Shown here one piece after another: positions 1 through 5,948 of a stretch of 7,564 bases of DNA. Both the position numbers and the translations under genes were made by a program. The notes below the pieces were generated by a model. It did no database searches, was not told where the DNA came from, and worked only from the letters and a program-made list of their open reading frames with translations. The DNA is from an uncultured Nitrosopumilaceae archaeon (lineage in GTDB: Archaea > Thermoproteota > Nitrososphaeria > Nitrososphaerales > Nitrosopumilaceae), in the NCBI GenBank assembly GCA_937875805.1, contig CALFHG010000081.1, positions 1 to 7,564 on the forward strand, read 5' to 3'. Positions within the stretch are counted from its first letter, which is position 1. Each line of letters starts with the position of its first letter.

Positions 1-166
1 CACTCGCTTTGGCAATTGCAATATTATGAAGTGAGTTTGATTGGATTTCTTCTAAAGTGGATTTTAAAAATCCAAGATGAATTCCTAAAGAATCCAAAAT
101 TATCTTTGCTTCTTGATATTTGTGATTATTAGAAGATACAAAAAATAGATCAAACGACTTGTGCAT
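1..166 (-). CDS. XTP/dITP pyrophosphatase (Ham1/RdgB family), N-terminal part, cut by window edge
   Basis: Only the first 55 codons are visible; the gene continues beyond position 1. The family hydrolyses non-canonical purine nucleoside triphosphates (ITP, dITP, XTP) to monophosphates, keeping them out of nucleic acids. Seen in the sequence: a first beta strand leading into SSNNHKYQEAKIIL (residues 11-24), matching the family's N-terminal substrate-binding pattern (S/T, N, K, E), and EEIQSNSLHNIAIAKA (39-54), matching the conserved EIQ-x-x-SL-x-x-IA-x-x-KA block. The ATG at 166 is chosen because family members start just before this strand; an in-frame GTG at 175 would add three residues. The start lies inside the end of the upstream bud32 gene (17-base overlap), so the two are probably co-transcribed and translationally coupled. 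The assignment rests on a third of the protein, but both conserved blocks agree. Confidence 0.85.
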   Translation of the reverse strand, partial: MHKSFDLFFVSSNNHKYQEAKIILDSLGIHLGFLKSTLEEIQSNSLHNIAIAKAS

Positions 167-776
167 ATCTTCCACGACTTTCTATTTCTGAGACTAGTTT
201 AGTTATTTTGGCATAGTAGGCATGTCCAACTATAGATTTGTATCCATTTAGGAAATTTTTCCATGAAGATAGCATGATTTTGGCATGAGCACTATTGAGA
301 ATTTCTTTAATTAATCTCAAATCAACAGCATGATCTTCAGGTTTTATCGTAGTTTGAGATAATCCAAAATCAACTACAAATACAATATTTTGAAATAAAA
401 TAAAATTTGAAGTTGTTAAATCACCATGCATAACTCCATTCTTATGTAAAGTACCAACTAGTTTTCCAATATCCTTGGATAGTTTAATAATTTTTGATTC
501 AGATAAATCATGTACAGGTTTTCCAGGAATTTCTTGCATAGTAATGGATGTTTTTTTTAAATTTACAAAGTAAACAAGAGGTGTTGGTATTCCAAATGAT
601 TTTACAAGTGAAAGCATTTGAGATTCTTTGATAGTTCTTTGTTTACGAATTTTTGAATCTAATGAGGAGTTTCTATATGTTTTAATTTTTCTAATTTTTA
701 AAATTGCGTTAGAATTTTGCCATTTAGTTTGATAGATATCTGCTTCAGCGCCTTTTTTTATTAATTTCATTAACAT
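150..776 (-). CDS. bud32: KEOPS complex kinase/ATPase Bud32, free-standing
   Basis: Small atypical protein kinase (208 residues) that serves as the ATPase subunit of KEOPS, which with Kae1 makes t6A at position 37 of ANN-decoding tRNAs. Visible motifs in order: GAEA nucleotide-binding loop (9-12), ILKIRKIKTYR (25-35) with the likely catalytic K27 and the family's YR, helix C RKQRTIKE with E51, the catalytic loop HGDLTTSN (117-124, D119 and N124), and VDFGLS (135-140) with metal-binding D136. The tail RGRYAQVV has the arginine-rich C-terminus typical of piD261/Bud32. The protein is free-standing, whereas many euryarchaea fuse it to Kae1. The start is ATG at 776, with another ATG two codons later; the motif positions fit either. 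It overlaps the downstream Ham1 gene by 17 bases. Kae1 lies upstream on the same strand, separated by one oppositely oriented gene. Confidence 0.95.
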   Translation of the reverse strand: MLMKLIKKGAEADIYQTKWQNSNAILKIRKIKTYRNSSLDSKIRKQRTIKESQMLSLVKSFGIPTPLVYFVNLKKTSITMQEIPGKPVHDLSESKIIKLSKDIGKLVGTLHKNGVMHGDLTTSNFILFQNIVFVVDFGLSQTTIKPEDHAVDLRLIKEILNSAHAKIMLSSWKNFLNGYKSIVGHAYYAKITKLVSEIESRGRYAQVV

Positions 777-781
777 TATAT
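776..781 (+). promoter_or_regulatory. Probable TATA box for the 808-1134 gene
   Basis: TTATAT lies 27-32 bases before the ATG at 808, where an archaeal TATA box would sit for transcription starting at or next to the start codon. It touches the first base of the bud32 start codon on the other strand. No Shine-Dalgarno sequence lies close to the ATG at 808. Position-based inference only. Confidence 0.45.
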
Positions 782-793
782 CCAGAGGAATTC

Positions 794-805
794 AATAAAA
801 ATTAA
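794..805 (-). promoter_or_regulatory. Possible TATA-like element for bud32
   Basis: On the minus strand this reads TTAATTTTTATT, 18-29 bases before the bud32 ATG at 776. It is AT-rich and roughly in the right place for a TATA box, but the exact box is unclear. It abuts the start codon of the divergent gene at 808, so the two promoters would be interlocked in a 31-base gap. Confidence 0.3.
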
Positions 806-807
806 TC

Positions 808-1134
808 ATGGATAAAGGGGAGAAAAGAATCAAACAAGAAGATTGTGGTGAAGATAAGTTAGGTGCAGGAATTTTAACATTAACAAATAAGAGATTGGCA
901 TTTGATAAAACCAATGCAAGAATAATGGATTTTTCTAAACATTTTGGAGACACTGTTTTAGATATTTCATTAGATAAAATAACAAAAACATGGAAAGAAG
1001 GGTTATTTATGAAAAAAGTATGTTTTACAGCAAAAATAGATGAAGGTGAACAAACTTTCAAGTTTGGAGTTTTCAATACTAAAAGTTGGGTTAAAATTAT
1101 TGAACAGACTATTAGTGAAAGTAAAAATCAATAA
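808..1134 (+). CDS. Small protein with GRAM/PH-like domain pattern, function unknown
   Basis: A 108-residue soluble protein with no signal peptide, membrane segment or catalytic motif visible. The segment GAGILTLTNKRLAFDKT (19-35) resembles the G-x-LxLTNxRLxF core of bacterial/archaeal PH-like and GRAM domains. It is followed by alternating short strands (VLDISLDKITKT, VCFTAKI, FKFGVF) and a final helix SWVKIIEQTI (93-102), consistent with a single PH-like barrel capped by a C-terminal helix. This is a fold suggestion, not a function. It sits between kae1 and bud32 but is read the opposite way, with its own upstream TATA-like box; its last 7 bases overlap the end of kae1. The reading frame is preferred over the antisense one at 792-1076 because it shows a recognisable domain pattern and a promoter at the right distance. 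Confidence 0.8.
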   Translation: MDKGEKRIKQEDCGEDKLGAGILTLTNKRLAFDKTNARIMDFSKHFGDTVLDISLDKITKTWKEGLFMKKVCFTAKIDEGEQTFKFGVFNTKSWVKIIEQTISESKNQ

Positions 1135-2111
1135 TTAATTTTAACAGAATCTAATCTCCAAGATTGAGTAACAAAGGTATCTTTTAGTTTTACACCTGAC
1201 TTTATTTGAGATTCCAGTAAACCAGTCCAACAAATTTGACTTCCACAATCACCAGCATATTGTAATGGGACAATAAAAAATTTACAACTATGTCGTTTAC
1301 AAACATCTTTCAACATTGCAGATAATCGTTTGTTGGCTGCAACTCCTCCAACAATCATTAATTCTTTTTTTCTTGTAAATGATAAAGCACGTTCTACTGC
1401 CTCACTAATCATAGCAAATGCTGTTTCTTGAAGGGAATAACAAGCATCTACTTTACTTTGTGTTGCAACAGATTTTGTTGCAGATAATAATCCAGAGAAG
1501 GATACATCGTTACCCTTTACGGAATACGGTAAAGAGACATAGTTTGAAGATGTAGATGCTAACTCTTCAATATTTTTTCCACATGGGGATGCAAATCCAA
1601 TTGAACGTCCAAATTGATCCAGTAGTTGACCTAAAGTGATATCCAATGTTTCTCCAAATACTCTCCATTGTTTATTTAGAAATGCCAAAATCATAGTGTG
1701 CCCTCCAGAGACCAAAAGTACCAGAGGGTTAGTTGAGCCAGTTAGTAATTTTCCTAATTCAATATGTCCAATTGCATGATTTACTGGATATATTGGAATT
1801 TTGTAGTGAGAAGAAAGAGATCTAGCAACTACAGCACCTACACGCAGACATGGACCTAAACCTGGTCCTGCAGCATATGAAATAATATCTAAATCTTTGA
1901 CTGTGACATTTGCTTCTTGGAGACACTCAGAAAGTACTGGAGAACTATACTCAATATGATGACGAGATGCTTCACGAGGATGAATTCCTTCCCCCTCTGC
2001 AGGACGATAAATTTTTCTAATATCTGAAAGAATTTTTCCTTTCTTTCCATGTTTTTCAATTATAGCACAAGAAAATGTATGAGCAGTGCTTTCAATTCCC
2101 AGTCCTAGCAT
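1128..2111 (-). CDS. kae1: KEOPS tRNA N6-threonylcarbamoyladenosine transferase Kae1
   Basis: Catalytic subunit of KEOPS (Kae1/TsaD/Qri7 family). It transfers the threonylcarbamoyl group to A37 of tRNA. With ATG at 2111 the protein has 327 residues, normal for archaeal Kae1. Visible motifs: N-terminal LGIESTAH (ASKHA fold), HPREASRHH (44-52), metal-binding NHAIGH (111-116, H112 and H116), VSGGHT (134-139), GETLDITLGQLLDQFGR (153-169), FSGLLSATK (205-213), VGGVAANKRL (254-263) and YAGDCGSQICWTGL (285-298) with the likely metal ligand D288. An in-frame GTG at 2120 would add three residues and overlap the ychF-like stop; the ATG one base after that stop gives the usual family N-terminus. It is probably in an operon with the GTPase gene upstream. 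VSGGHT resembles bacterial TsaD more than the VSGGNT of many archaeal Kae1 proteins. Confidence 0.95.
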   Translation of the reverse strand: MLGLGIESTAHTFSCAIIEKHGKKGKILSDIRKIYRPAEGEGIHPREASRHHIEYSSPVLSECLQEANVTVKDLDIISYAAGPGLGPCLRVGAVVARSLSSHYKIPIYPVNHAIGHIELGKLLTGSTNPLVLLVSGGHTMILAFLNKQWRVFGETLDITLGQLLDQFGRSIGFASPCGKNIEELASTSSNYVSLPYSVKGNDVSFSGLLSATKSVATQSKVDACYSLQETAFAMISEAVERALSFTRKKELMIVGGVAANKRLSAMLKDVCKRHSCKFFIVPLQYAGDCGSQICWTGLLESQIKSGVKLKDTFVTQSWRLDSVKINY

Positions 2112-2112
2112 A

Positions 2113-3309
2113 TTATCCACGACTTAATGTAGAAACAATTTTGATAACATCACCATTTTTGAGTTTTTGATCTCCGCTAATTCTTTGTTTAGTTTTACAA
2201 TCTATTGCATGTAAGAATCCCTTTGCAATATCTGCATGAATTAATTCCGCCAAATCTTTAGCAGTAGAATCAGGTGGAACTAATTTTGTATCAGGCAAGA
2301 TAACACCATCTTTGTTAGTTAGTTTTGTTTCATCTTCTACAGGATATACAACAATAAATTTTAGTGAATCAAAAACTGCAGTGTTTAAAATTTTTTGAAT
2401 GCCTGTTGAGTGAATCTTTGAAAAAATGGATTTGACTAAATCAAGTGCTTTTTGTTGTGGTGGAAGAATTTCTTTCCCTTCAACAAGAGTAAATCCTTCA
2501 TCGCCAGAAGAATAATTTACAATTCCAGCTTTTGATGCTTTTCGTAAAAGTAATTCAGTTTCTGCACTACATGGAATTACATTATCAGAAATTTTTTTAA
2601 TAATATTAAGATCTTGGCAAAGATCTGCTTTGTTTGCTGCAATAATCATAGGTTTTGTATTTTTTCTTAATTCTTTAACAAAAGTTTCAATGTCATTTTC
2701 TTTCCATTCTTTTGGATTTTTGGTCATAAAACCTAATTTTTGAAGAATTTCTTGAACCTGGTAATCTTTTATTCCCAATCCAGAAAATCTTTTTGCTATA
2801 CCATCAGTTAGTTTTGCTCGCTTTTGATCTATTTCCCTAGTAATCTTATCCCATTCTCTTTTTAGAATATCTGCAAACCATTGATCAAATTCATCTTGTA
2901 CAAAAGATACATCTTCTAATGGATCATGGGTTCCAACTGGAGCAGATTGTCCTTGAATATCAGTGGTTCCTGCAATATCAACAACATGAATTAAAACTTC
3001 AGCTTGTCGTGCATCATCAAGAAATTGATTTCCCAACCCTTTACCTTCATGTGCTCCTGGAACTAATCCTGCAACATCAATGAGTTTTACAGGAATGAAA
3101 CGTGTACCATTTACACATAATTCATTTTCATGTTTGATTTCAAAATGTTTACAAGCACAATCTGCTTGAACATATGCTACTCCCACATTAGGTTCAATTG
3201 TTGTAAAAGGAAAATTTCCTACTGCAACAGGCATTTCAGTTGCAGCTGAGAAGAATGTAGATTTACCAACATTTGCTTTTCCTAGTAAACCAATTTGCAA
3301 TATTATCAA
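2113..3309 (-). CDS. YchF-like (Obg-family) translation-associated GTPase/ATPase with TGS domain
   Basis: A 398-residue P-loop NTPase of the archaeal YchF-like branch, thought to act with ribosomes; the precise role is not established. Motifs: P-loop GLLGKANVGKST (7-18), NFPFTTIEPNVG (32-43, switch I), DVAGLVPGAHEGKGLGNQFL (78-97, G3 and switch II), NKAD (226-229), SAE (248-250), and a C-terminal TGS-like domain (about 315-395). A helical insert follows G3 (about 130-215), as in the family. NKAD is the canonical guanine-binding motif, unlike the altered one in bacterial YchF. No ATG is usable: the first internal Met is residue 26, beyond the P-loop. The start must be TTG at 3309 or TTG at 3300, the latter giving MQIGLLGK. 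The stop lies just before the kae1 start, implying co-transcription. Confidence 0.93.
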   Translation of the reverse strand: MIILQIGLLGKANVGKSTFFSAATEMPVAVGNFPFTTIEPNVGVAYVQADCACKHFEIKHENELCVNGTRFIPVKLIDVAGLVPGAHEGKGLGNQFLDDARQAEVLIHVVDIAGTTDIQGQSAPVGTHDPLEDVSFVQDEFDQWFADILKREWDKITREIDQKRAKLTDGIAKRFSGLGIKDYQVQEILQKLGFMTKNPKEWKENDIETFVKELRKNTKPMIIAANKADLCQDLNIIKKISDNVIPCSAETELLLRKASKAGIVNYSSGDEGFTLVEGKEILPPQQKALDLVKSIFSKIHSTGIQKILNTAVFDSLKFIVVYPVEDETKLTNKDGVILPDTKLVPPDSTAKDLAELIHADIAKGFLHAIDCKTKQRISGDQKLKNGDVIKIVSTLSRG

Positions 3310-3344
3310 AAACCTAATTCTACTTATTAGTATTACAGAAATCG

Positions 3345-3350
3345 TTTAAT
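3345..3350 (+). promoter_or_regulatory. Probable TATA box for the Fap7-like gene
   Basis: TTTAAT lies 24-29 bases before the ATG at 3374, an archaeal TATA box position for a leaderless transcript. The bases just before the ATG (TTTCACATC) contain no Shine-Dalgarno sequence, in agreement. The 64-base gap also has to hold the promoter of the divergent GTPase gene, for which I see no clear box. Confidence 0.55.
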
Positions 3351-3373
3351 CTAGTTAGTTATGATTTCACATC

Positions 3374-3922
3374 ATGTCTATTGTAATTACAGGTAATCCA
3401 GGTGTTGGAAAACATACGATTACAGAACAAATTGCAGATAAAATGAAATTATCAATAATAGATATTAATAAAATTGCAAAAGATTCAGGGCTTTTTGAAA
3501 AAAATGACGATACAAATGATATAGATGTTGAAAAACTAGAAAAAATACTTGAAGAAAAAATTTCTGAAAATAATGTAATTGTAGGACATTTGGCCCCATA
3601 TGTTTTAAGAAAAAATCAGGTAAAGACAATGATAGTGTTAAGAAGAAGTCCTTATGATTTGATTCCAGTTTACAAAAATAGAGGATACTCTGATAAAAAA
3701 ATTATAGATAATACAGGTAGTGAAATTTTAGGAATTATAGCAAATGATGCAATTACCAAATTTCAAGAAAAAACATTTCAAATTAACGTCAGCGAAAAAA
3801 CAGTTGCAGAGATGCTTGAAAAAATCATGAGCATAATTATGAATAAAGAGGGAAATGAGGAAGTAGATTGGCTTGATTTAGTGACAAAAAATAATGATTT
3901 AGGAAAATTTTTTGTTGATTGA
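3374..3922 (+). CDS. Fap7/AK6-type adenylate kinase-like NTPase
   Basis: A 182-residue protein of the Fap7/hCINAP (AK6) family, small P-loop ATPases with adenylate kinase activity that in eukaryotes and archaea take part in late small-subunit ribosome maturation with uS11. Motifs: Walker A GNPGVGKHT (7-15), the GHLAPYV segment (71-77) matching the archaeal GHLAHY motif, VLRRSPYDL (88-96), LID-type RGYSDKKIIDN (103-113) followed by EILG (117-120), and a C-terminal VDWLDLV (164-170) like the family's IDWL. Oddity: the residue after the Walker A lysine is His14, not Ser/Thr, with Thr next. The ATG start is set by a TATA box at the right distance and by the Walker A motif starting at residue 7. 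The tgtA gene follows on the same strand within about 30 bases. Ribosome role inferred from the family. Confidence 0.9.
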   Translation: MSIVITGNPGVGKHTITEQIADKMKLSIIDINKIAKDSGLFEKNDDTNDIDVEKLEKILEEKISENNVIVGHLAPYVLRKNQVKTMIVLRRSPYDLIPVYKNRGYSDKKIIDNTGSEILGIIANDAITKFQEKTFQINVSEKTVAEMLEKIMSIIMNKEGNEEVDWLDLVTKNNDLGKFFVD

Positions 3923-3930
3923 TTAAATAA
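3923..3930 (+). promoter_or_regulatory. Probable TATA box for tgtA
   Basis: TTAAATAA begins directly after the stop codon of the Fap7-like gene and lies 24-31 bases before the TTG at 3954. This spacing supports TTG 3954 as both transcription and translation start. A second transcript reading through from 3374 is also possible. Confidence 0.45.
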
Positions 3931-3953
3931 CGCCTTTGAATTTGTGTAATTAC

Positions 3954-5465
3954 TTGTTTGAAATCTCAAAAACAGATTTAGCTGGCAGAATTGGTACTCT
4001 ATATACAAATCATGGAGAAATTGAGACTCCAGCATTTGTTCCTGTTATTCATCCTGTTAAACAAACAATCCCATCTAAAAAAATTCGAGAGATTGGTTTT
4101 GATTTAGTAATTACTAATGCATACATTACAAGAAATAGTTATGGTGATGATGCCATTGAAAAAGGAATTCATAAAATAATTAATTTTGATGGAGGAATCA
4201 TGACAGATTCCGGAGGATATCAAGTTCTCGAATATGGAGATGTCGATGTATCACCACCAGAGATGGCAAACTTTGAAAAAGGAATTCTAACTGATTTTGC
4301 TATTCCGTTGGATAAACCAACAGGATATGGAATGCCAATTAAAAAAGCAGAAGCATATGTAAAACATACTCTAAAAGTTTCAAAAGAAACTCTTGACGGA
4401 AGAGCAGATAATGGTCAAATTTGGATTGGACCCATTCAAGGAGGAGAACATTTTGATCTGGTTGCAAAATCTACCAAGAGTTTAGTAGACATGGGATTTC
4501 AAATGCTTGCATTAGGAAGTCCAGTTGAATTTATGGAGTCATATGAATATCGATTATTAGCACAAATGATAGTTGCTGCAAAAAAACAGATGCCACATTC
4601 GATTCCACTTCATCTTTTTGGTGCAGGTCATCCTCTCACAATACCATTTGCAATAGCATTAGGCTGCGACACATTTGATTCAGCATCATACATGCTTTAT
4701 GCAAAACAACTAAGATACATCACTGATGACGGTACACGATATTTATCAGATATTTCCATATTTCCATGCAATTGCGAAATATGTTCAAAATACACTCCTG
4801 ATGAATTTCGTCAATTAGAAGCAACTGAGAAAATTAATCAATTGGCAATTCATAATTTGTATGCAATCAAACTGGAAGTTGACAAAGTCAAACAAGCAAT
4901 TCATGAAGGAAGATTATGGGAATATGTAATTAAAAAGGCAAGAGCTCATCCCAAACTATTTGAAATGATTGAAGTAATGACTGAAAATTATGAATTTCTC
5001 GGTTTAAGCACTCCTAAATTCAAAGAGCGAGCTATTTTCCTATTCAGTAAAGAGGATCAGTATAGACCAGAAGTTGTATCATTCCATAAAACTGTTAGAA
5101 AGTTCAAATCAAAGAAGAAAAAATTAATCATCACCAAAGAATCCAGTACAAAGCCAGGATATCTTTCTCATGAATATAGTAGACTAAAAAAGAAACTCAA
5201 AGATTTTGAAGCATTCCAAGTGTGTCAATATAATCCACAATTAGGATTAATTCCAATTGAAATTTCAGATATATTTCCAGCAGCACATCATGAAACTTCG
5301 AGAATAGATTTTGAACCAAGTGAGTTTCCTACATTTGAAAAAACATGGAATGATTTCTTTTCAAACAATAAATTTTCAGAAATACATTATGATAAAGAAG
5401 ATAAATTCCTAAAATATTTTGTAAAAGATTTACCAAAAGACATCAAGAAAAAATCTTTTGTGTAA
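3954..5465 (+). CDS. tgtA: Archaeosine tRNA-guanine transglycosylase (ArcTGT), without PUA domain
   Basis: Exchanges guanine-15 in the D-loop of archaeal tRNAs for preQ0, the first step towards archaeosine. Counting from TTG 3954 (503 residues): TDSGGYQV (84-91) with the nucleophile D85, GPIQGG (159-164), LALGSPVEF (185-193), LHLFGAGHP (219-227), and CDTFDSASY (238-246) containing the second catalytic Asp. The zinc site is C-x-C-x2-C (272, 274, 277) with H300. A C-terminal part follows, including FQVCQYNPQLGLIPIEI (421-437) as in the archaeal-specific extension. Archaeal enzymes usually have about 580 residues and end in a PUA domain; this one ends about 75 residues earlier. No ATG occurs before residue 83, so the start is a TTG. 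TTG 3954 gives the family-like MFEISKTD; TTG 3936 would add six residues. Confidence 0.94.
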   Translation: MFEISKTDLAGRIGTLYTNHGEIETPAFVPVIHPVKQTIPSKKIREIGFDLVITNAYITRNSYGDDAIEKGIHKIINFDGGIMTDSGGYQVLEYGDVDVSPPEMANFEKGILTDFAIPLDKPTGYGMPIKKAEAYVKHTLKVSKETLDGRADNGQIWIGPIQGGEHFDLVAKSTKSLVDMGFQMLALGSPVEFMESYEYRLLAQMIVAAKKQMPHSIPLHLFGAGHPLTIPFAIALGCDTFDSASYMLYAKQLRYITDDGTRYLSDISIFPCNCEICSKYTPDEFRQLEATEKINQLAIHNLYAIKLEVDKVKQAIHEGRLWEYVIKKARAHPKLFEMIEVMTENYEFLGLSTPKFKERAIFLFSKEDQYRPEVVSFHKTVRKFKSKKKKLIITKESSTKPGYLSHEYSRLKKKLKDFEAFQVCQYNPQLGLIPIEISDIFPAAHHETSRIDFEPSEFPTFEKTWNDFFSNNKFSEIHYDKEDKFLKYFVKDLPKDIKKKSFV

Positions 5466-5467
5466 TT

Positions 5468-5485
5468 AAAAATAAGAAAAAAGAA
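5468..5485 (-). terminator. T-rich tract, likely terminator of the ferredoxin gene
   Basis: On the minus strand this reads TTCTTTTTTCTTATTTTT, 18-36 bases after the ferredoxin stop codon. Oligo-T runs are enough for termination in archaea. No convincing hairpin precedes it. It lies in the 38-base gap between the convergent tgtA and ferredoxin genes; no matching T run exists for tgtA in this gap. Confidence 0.5.
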
Positions 5486-5503
5486 TGTGCTAAAAGATGC
5501 TGC

Positions 5504-5806
5504 TTATAGAGCGGCGTCTTCAGCCCAACCTTTAATGAAGATACCGTTTTTGTGAAGAGGTACTGGTTGTCCAGCTGTGTAATTCATTGGTCTCATCCAA
5601 AAGATTGATTTTGTTGGACATACACCTATGCATGCACCATCAGAAATACATCTTTCTGGGTAGAAAACGAATGCTTTACCTCTCTTCCAGCCTTCAACAG
5701 GTTTGACTCTAAGGACATCAGGACCAAGAGTTGTACAGATTTCTACACATAGTGCACATCCGATACATCTTTGTTCATCAATGTCTGGAAGTATTGCTAT
5801 TGGCAT
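5504..5806 (-). CDS. Ferredoxin with two Fe-S cluster motifs, one with Asp in place of Cys
   Basis: A 100-residue soluble electron carrier. The first motif is C14-x2-C17-x2-C20-x3-C24, complete but followed by Thr rather than Pro. The second is C53-x2-D56-x2-C59-x3-C63-P, with Asp at the second cysteine position. The block CISDGACIGVCP is like the CxxDGxCxxxCP motif of Sulfolobus-type ferredoxins that hold a 3Fe-4S cluster, and also recalls the Asp-ligated cluster of Pyrococcus ferredoxin. Between the motifs is a 28-residue insert; a 37-residue tail follows. A [4Fe-4S] plus [3Fe-4S] (7Fe) protein is a reasonable inference. The partner enzyme cannot be named, and no redox enzyme gene is nearby. 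ATG at 5806 is supported by a strong TATA box at the leaderless distance. The codons look less AT-biased than those of neighbouring genes, suggesting high expression. Confidence 0.9.
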   Translation of the reverse strand: MPIAILPDIDEQRCIGCALCVEICTTLGPDVLRVKPVEGWKRGKAFVFYPERCISDGACIGVCPTKSIFWMRPMNYTAGQPVPLHKNGIFIKGWAEDAAL

Positions 5807-5831
5807 TACAAAGTTAAGATTGATTGGTGAC

Positions 5832-5839
5832 TATTTAAA
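5832..5839 (-). promoter_or_regulatory. Strong TATA box for the ferredoxin gene
   Basis: On the minus strand this reads TTTAAATA, a near-ideal archaeal TATA box, 26-33 bases before the ATG at 5806. The bases before the ATG (TTAACTTTGTA) hold no Shine-Dalgarno sequence, so a leaderless mRNA is likely. Confidence 0.7.
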
Positions 5840-5851
5840 CCATGATTGAAA

Positions 5852-5870
5852 TTCATAACCCTGTTATGAA
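5852..5870. promoter_or_regulatory. Perfect palindrome upstream of the ferredoxin promoter, possible operator
   Basis: TTCATAAC and GTTATGAA are exact reverse complements separated by CCT (8+3+8 bases). The palindrome sits 12 bases upstream of the ferredoxin TATA box, where an archaeal dimeric activator or repressor could bind. It lacks a following T run on either strand, so it is a poorer fit as a terminator. The regulator is unknown. Confidence 0.5.
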
Positions 5871-5912
5871 AATGATCGACTAAAAATTCATGCGCAGAAA
5901 TTAGATTAAGAA

Positions 5913-5948
5913 ATTTAAAAAACAAAAAGATAACGTGAAGTGCACGTT
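5913..5948 (-). terminator. Hairpin plus T-rich tract ending the 70-residue gene
   Basis: On the minus strand AACGTG (starting on the last base of the stop codon) pairs with CACGTT around a 5-base loop (CACTT), positions 5932-5948. It is followed within two bases by ATCTTTTTGTTTTTT. The 6-base-pair stem and T tract directly after the stop codon look like a terminator. It also separates this gene from the ferredoxin promoter downstream. Confidence 0.6.

Noticed and set aside
792..1076. Open frame of 94 codons on the minus strand opposite the PH-like gene
   Set aside because: It lies fully antisense to 808-1134, shows no domain pattern, and has no promoter as well placed as that of the plus-strand gene.
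3374..3922. Fap7-like gene considered as a standard adenylate kinase (Adk/AdkA)
   Set aside because: The GHLAPY segment, LID-type RGYSDKK and C-terminal VDWL follow the Fap7/AK6 pattern, and the NMP-binding motifs of Adk are missing.
3778..4035. Open frame of 85 codons on the minus strand across the Fap7-like/tgtA junction
   Set aside because: It is antisense to two clearly identified genes, and its composition (rich in Ser, Phe, Leu) is what the reverse of AT-rich coding sequence gives.
5852..5870. Palindrome considered as a terminator of the 70-residue gene
   Set aside because: It is not followed by a T run on either strand, and a hairpin with a T tract already lies directly after that gene's stop codon.
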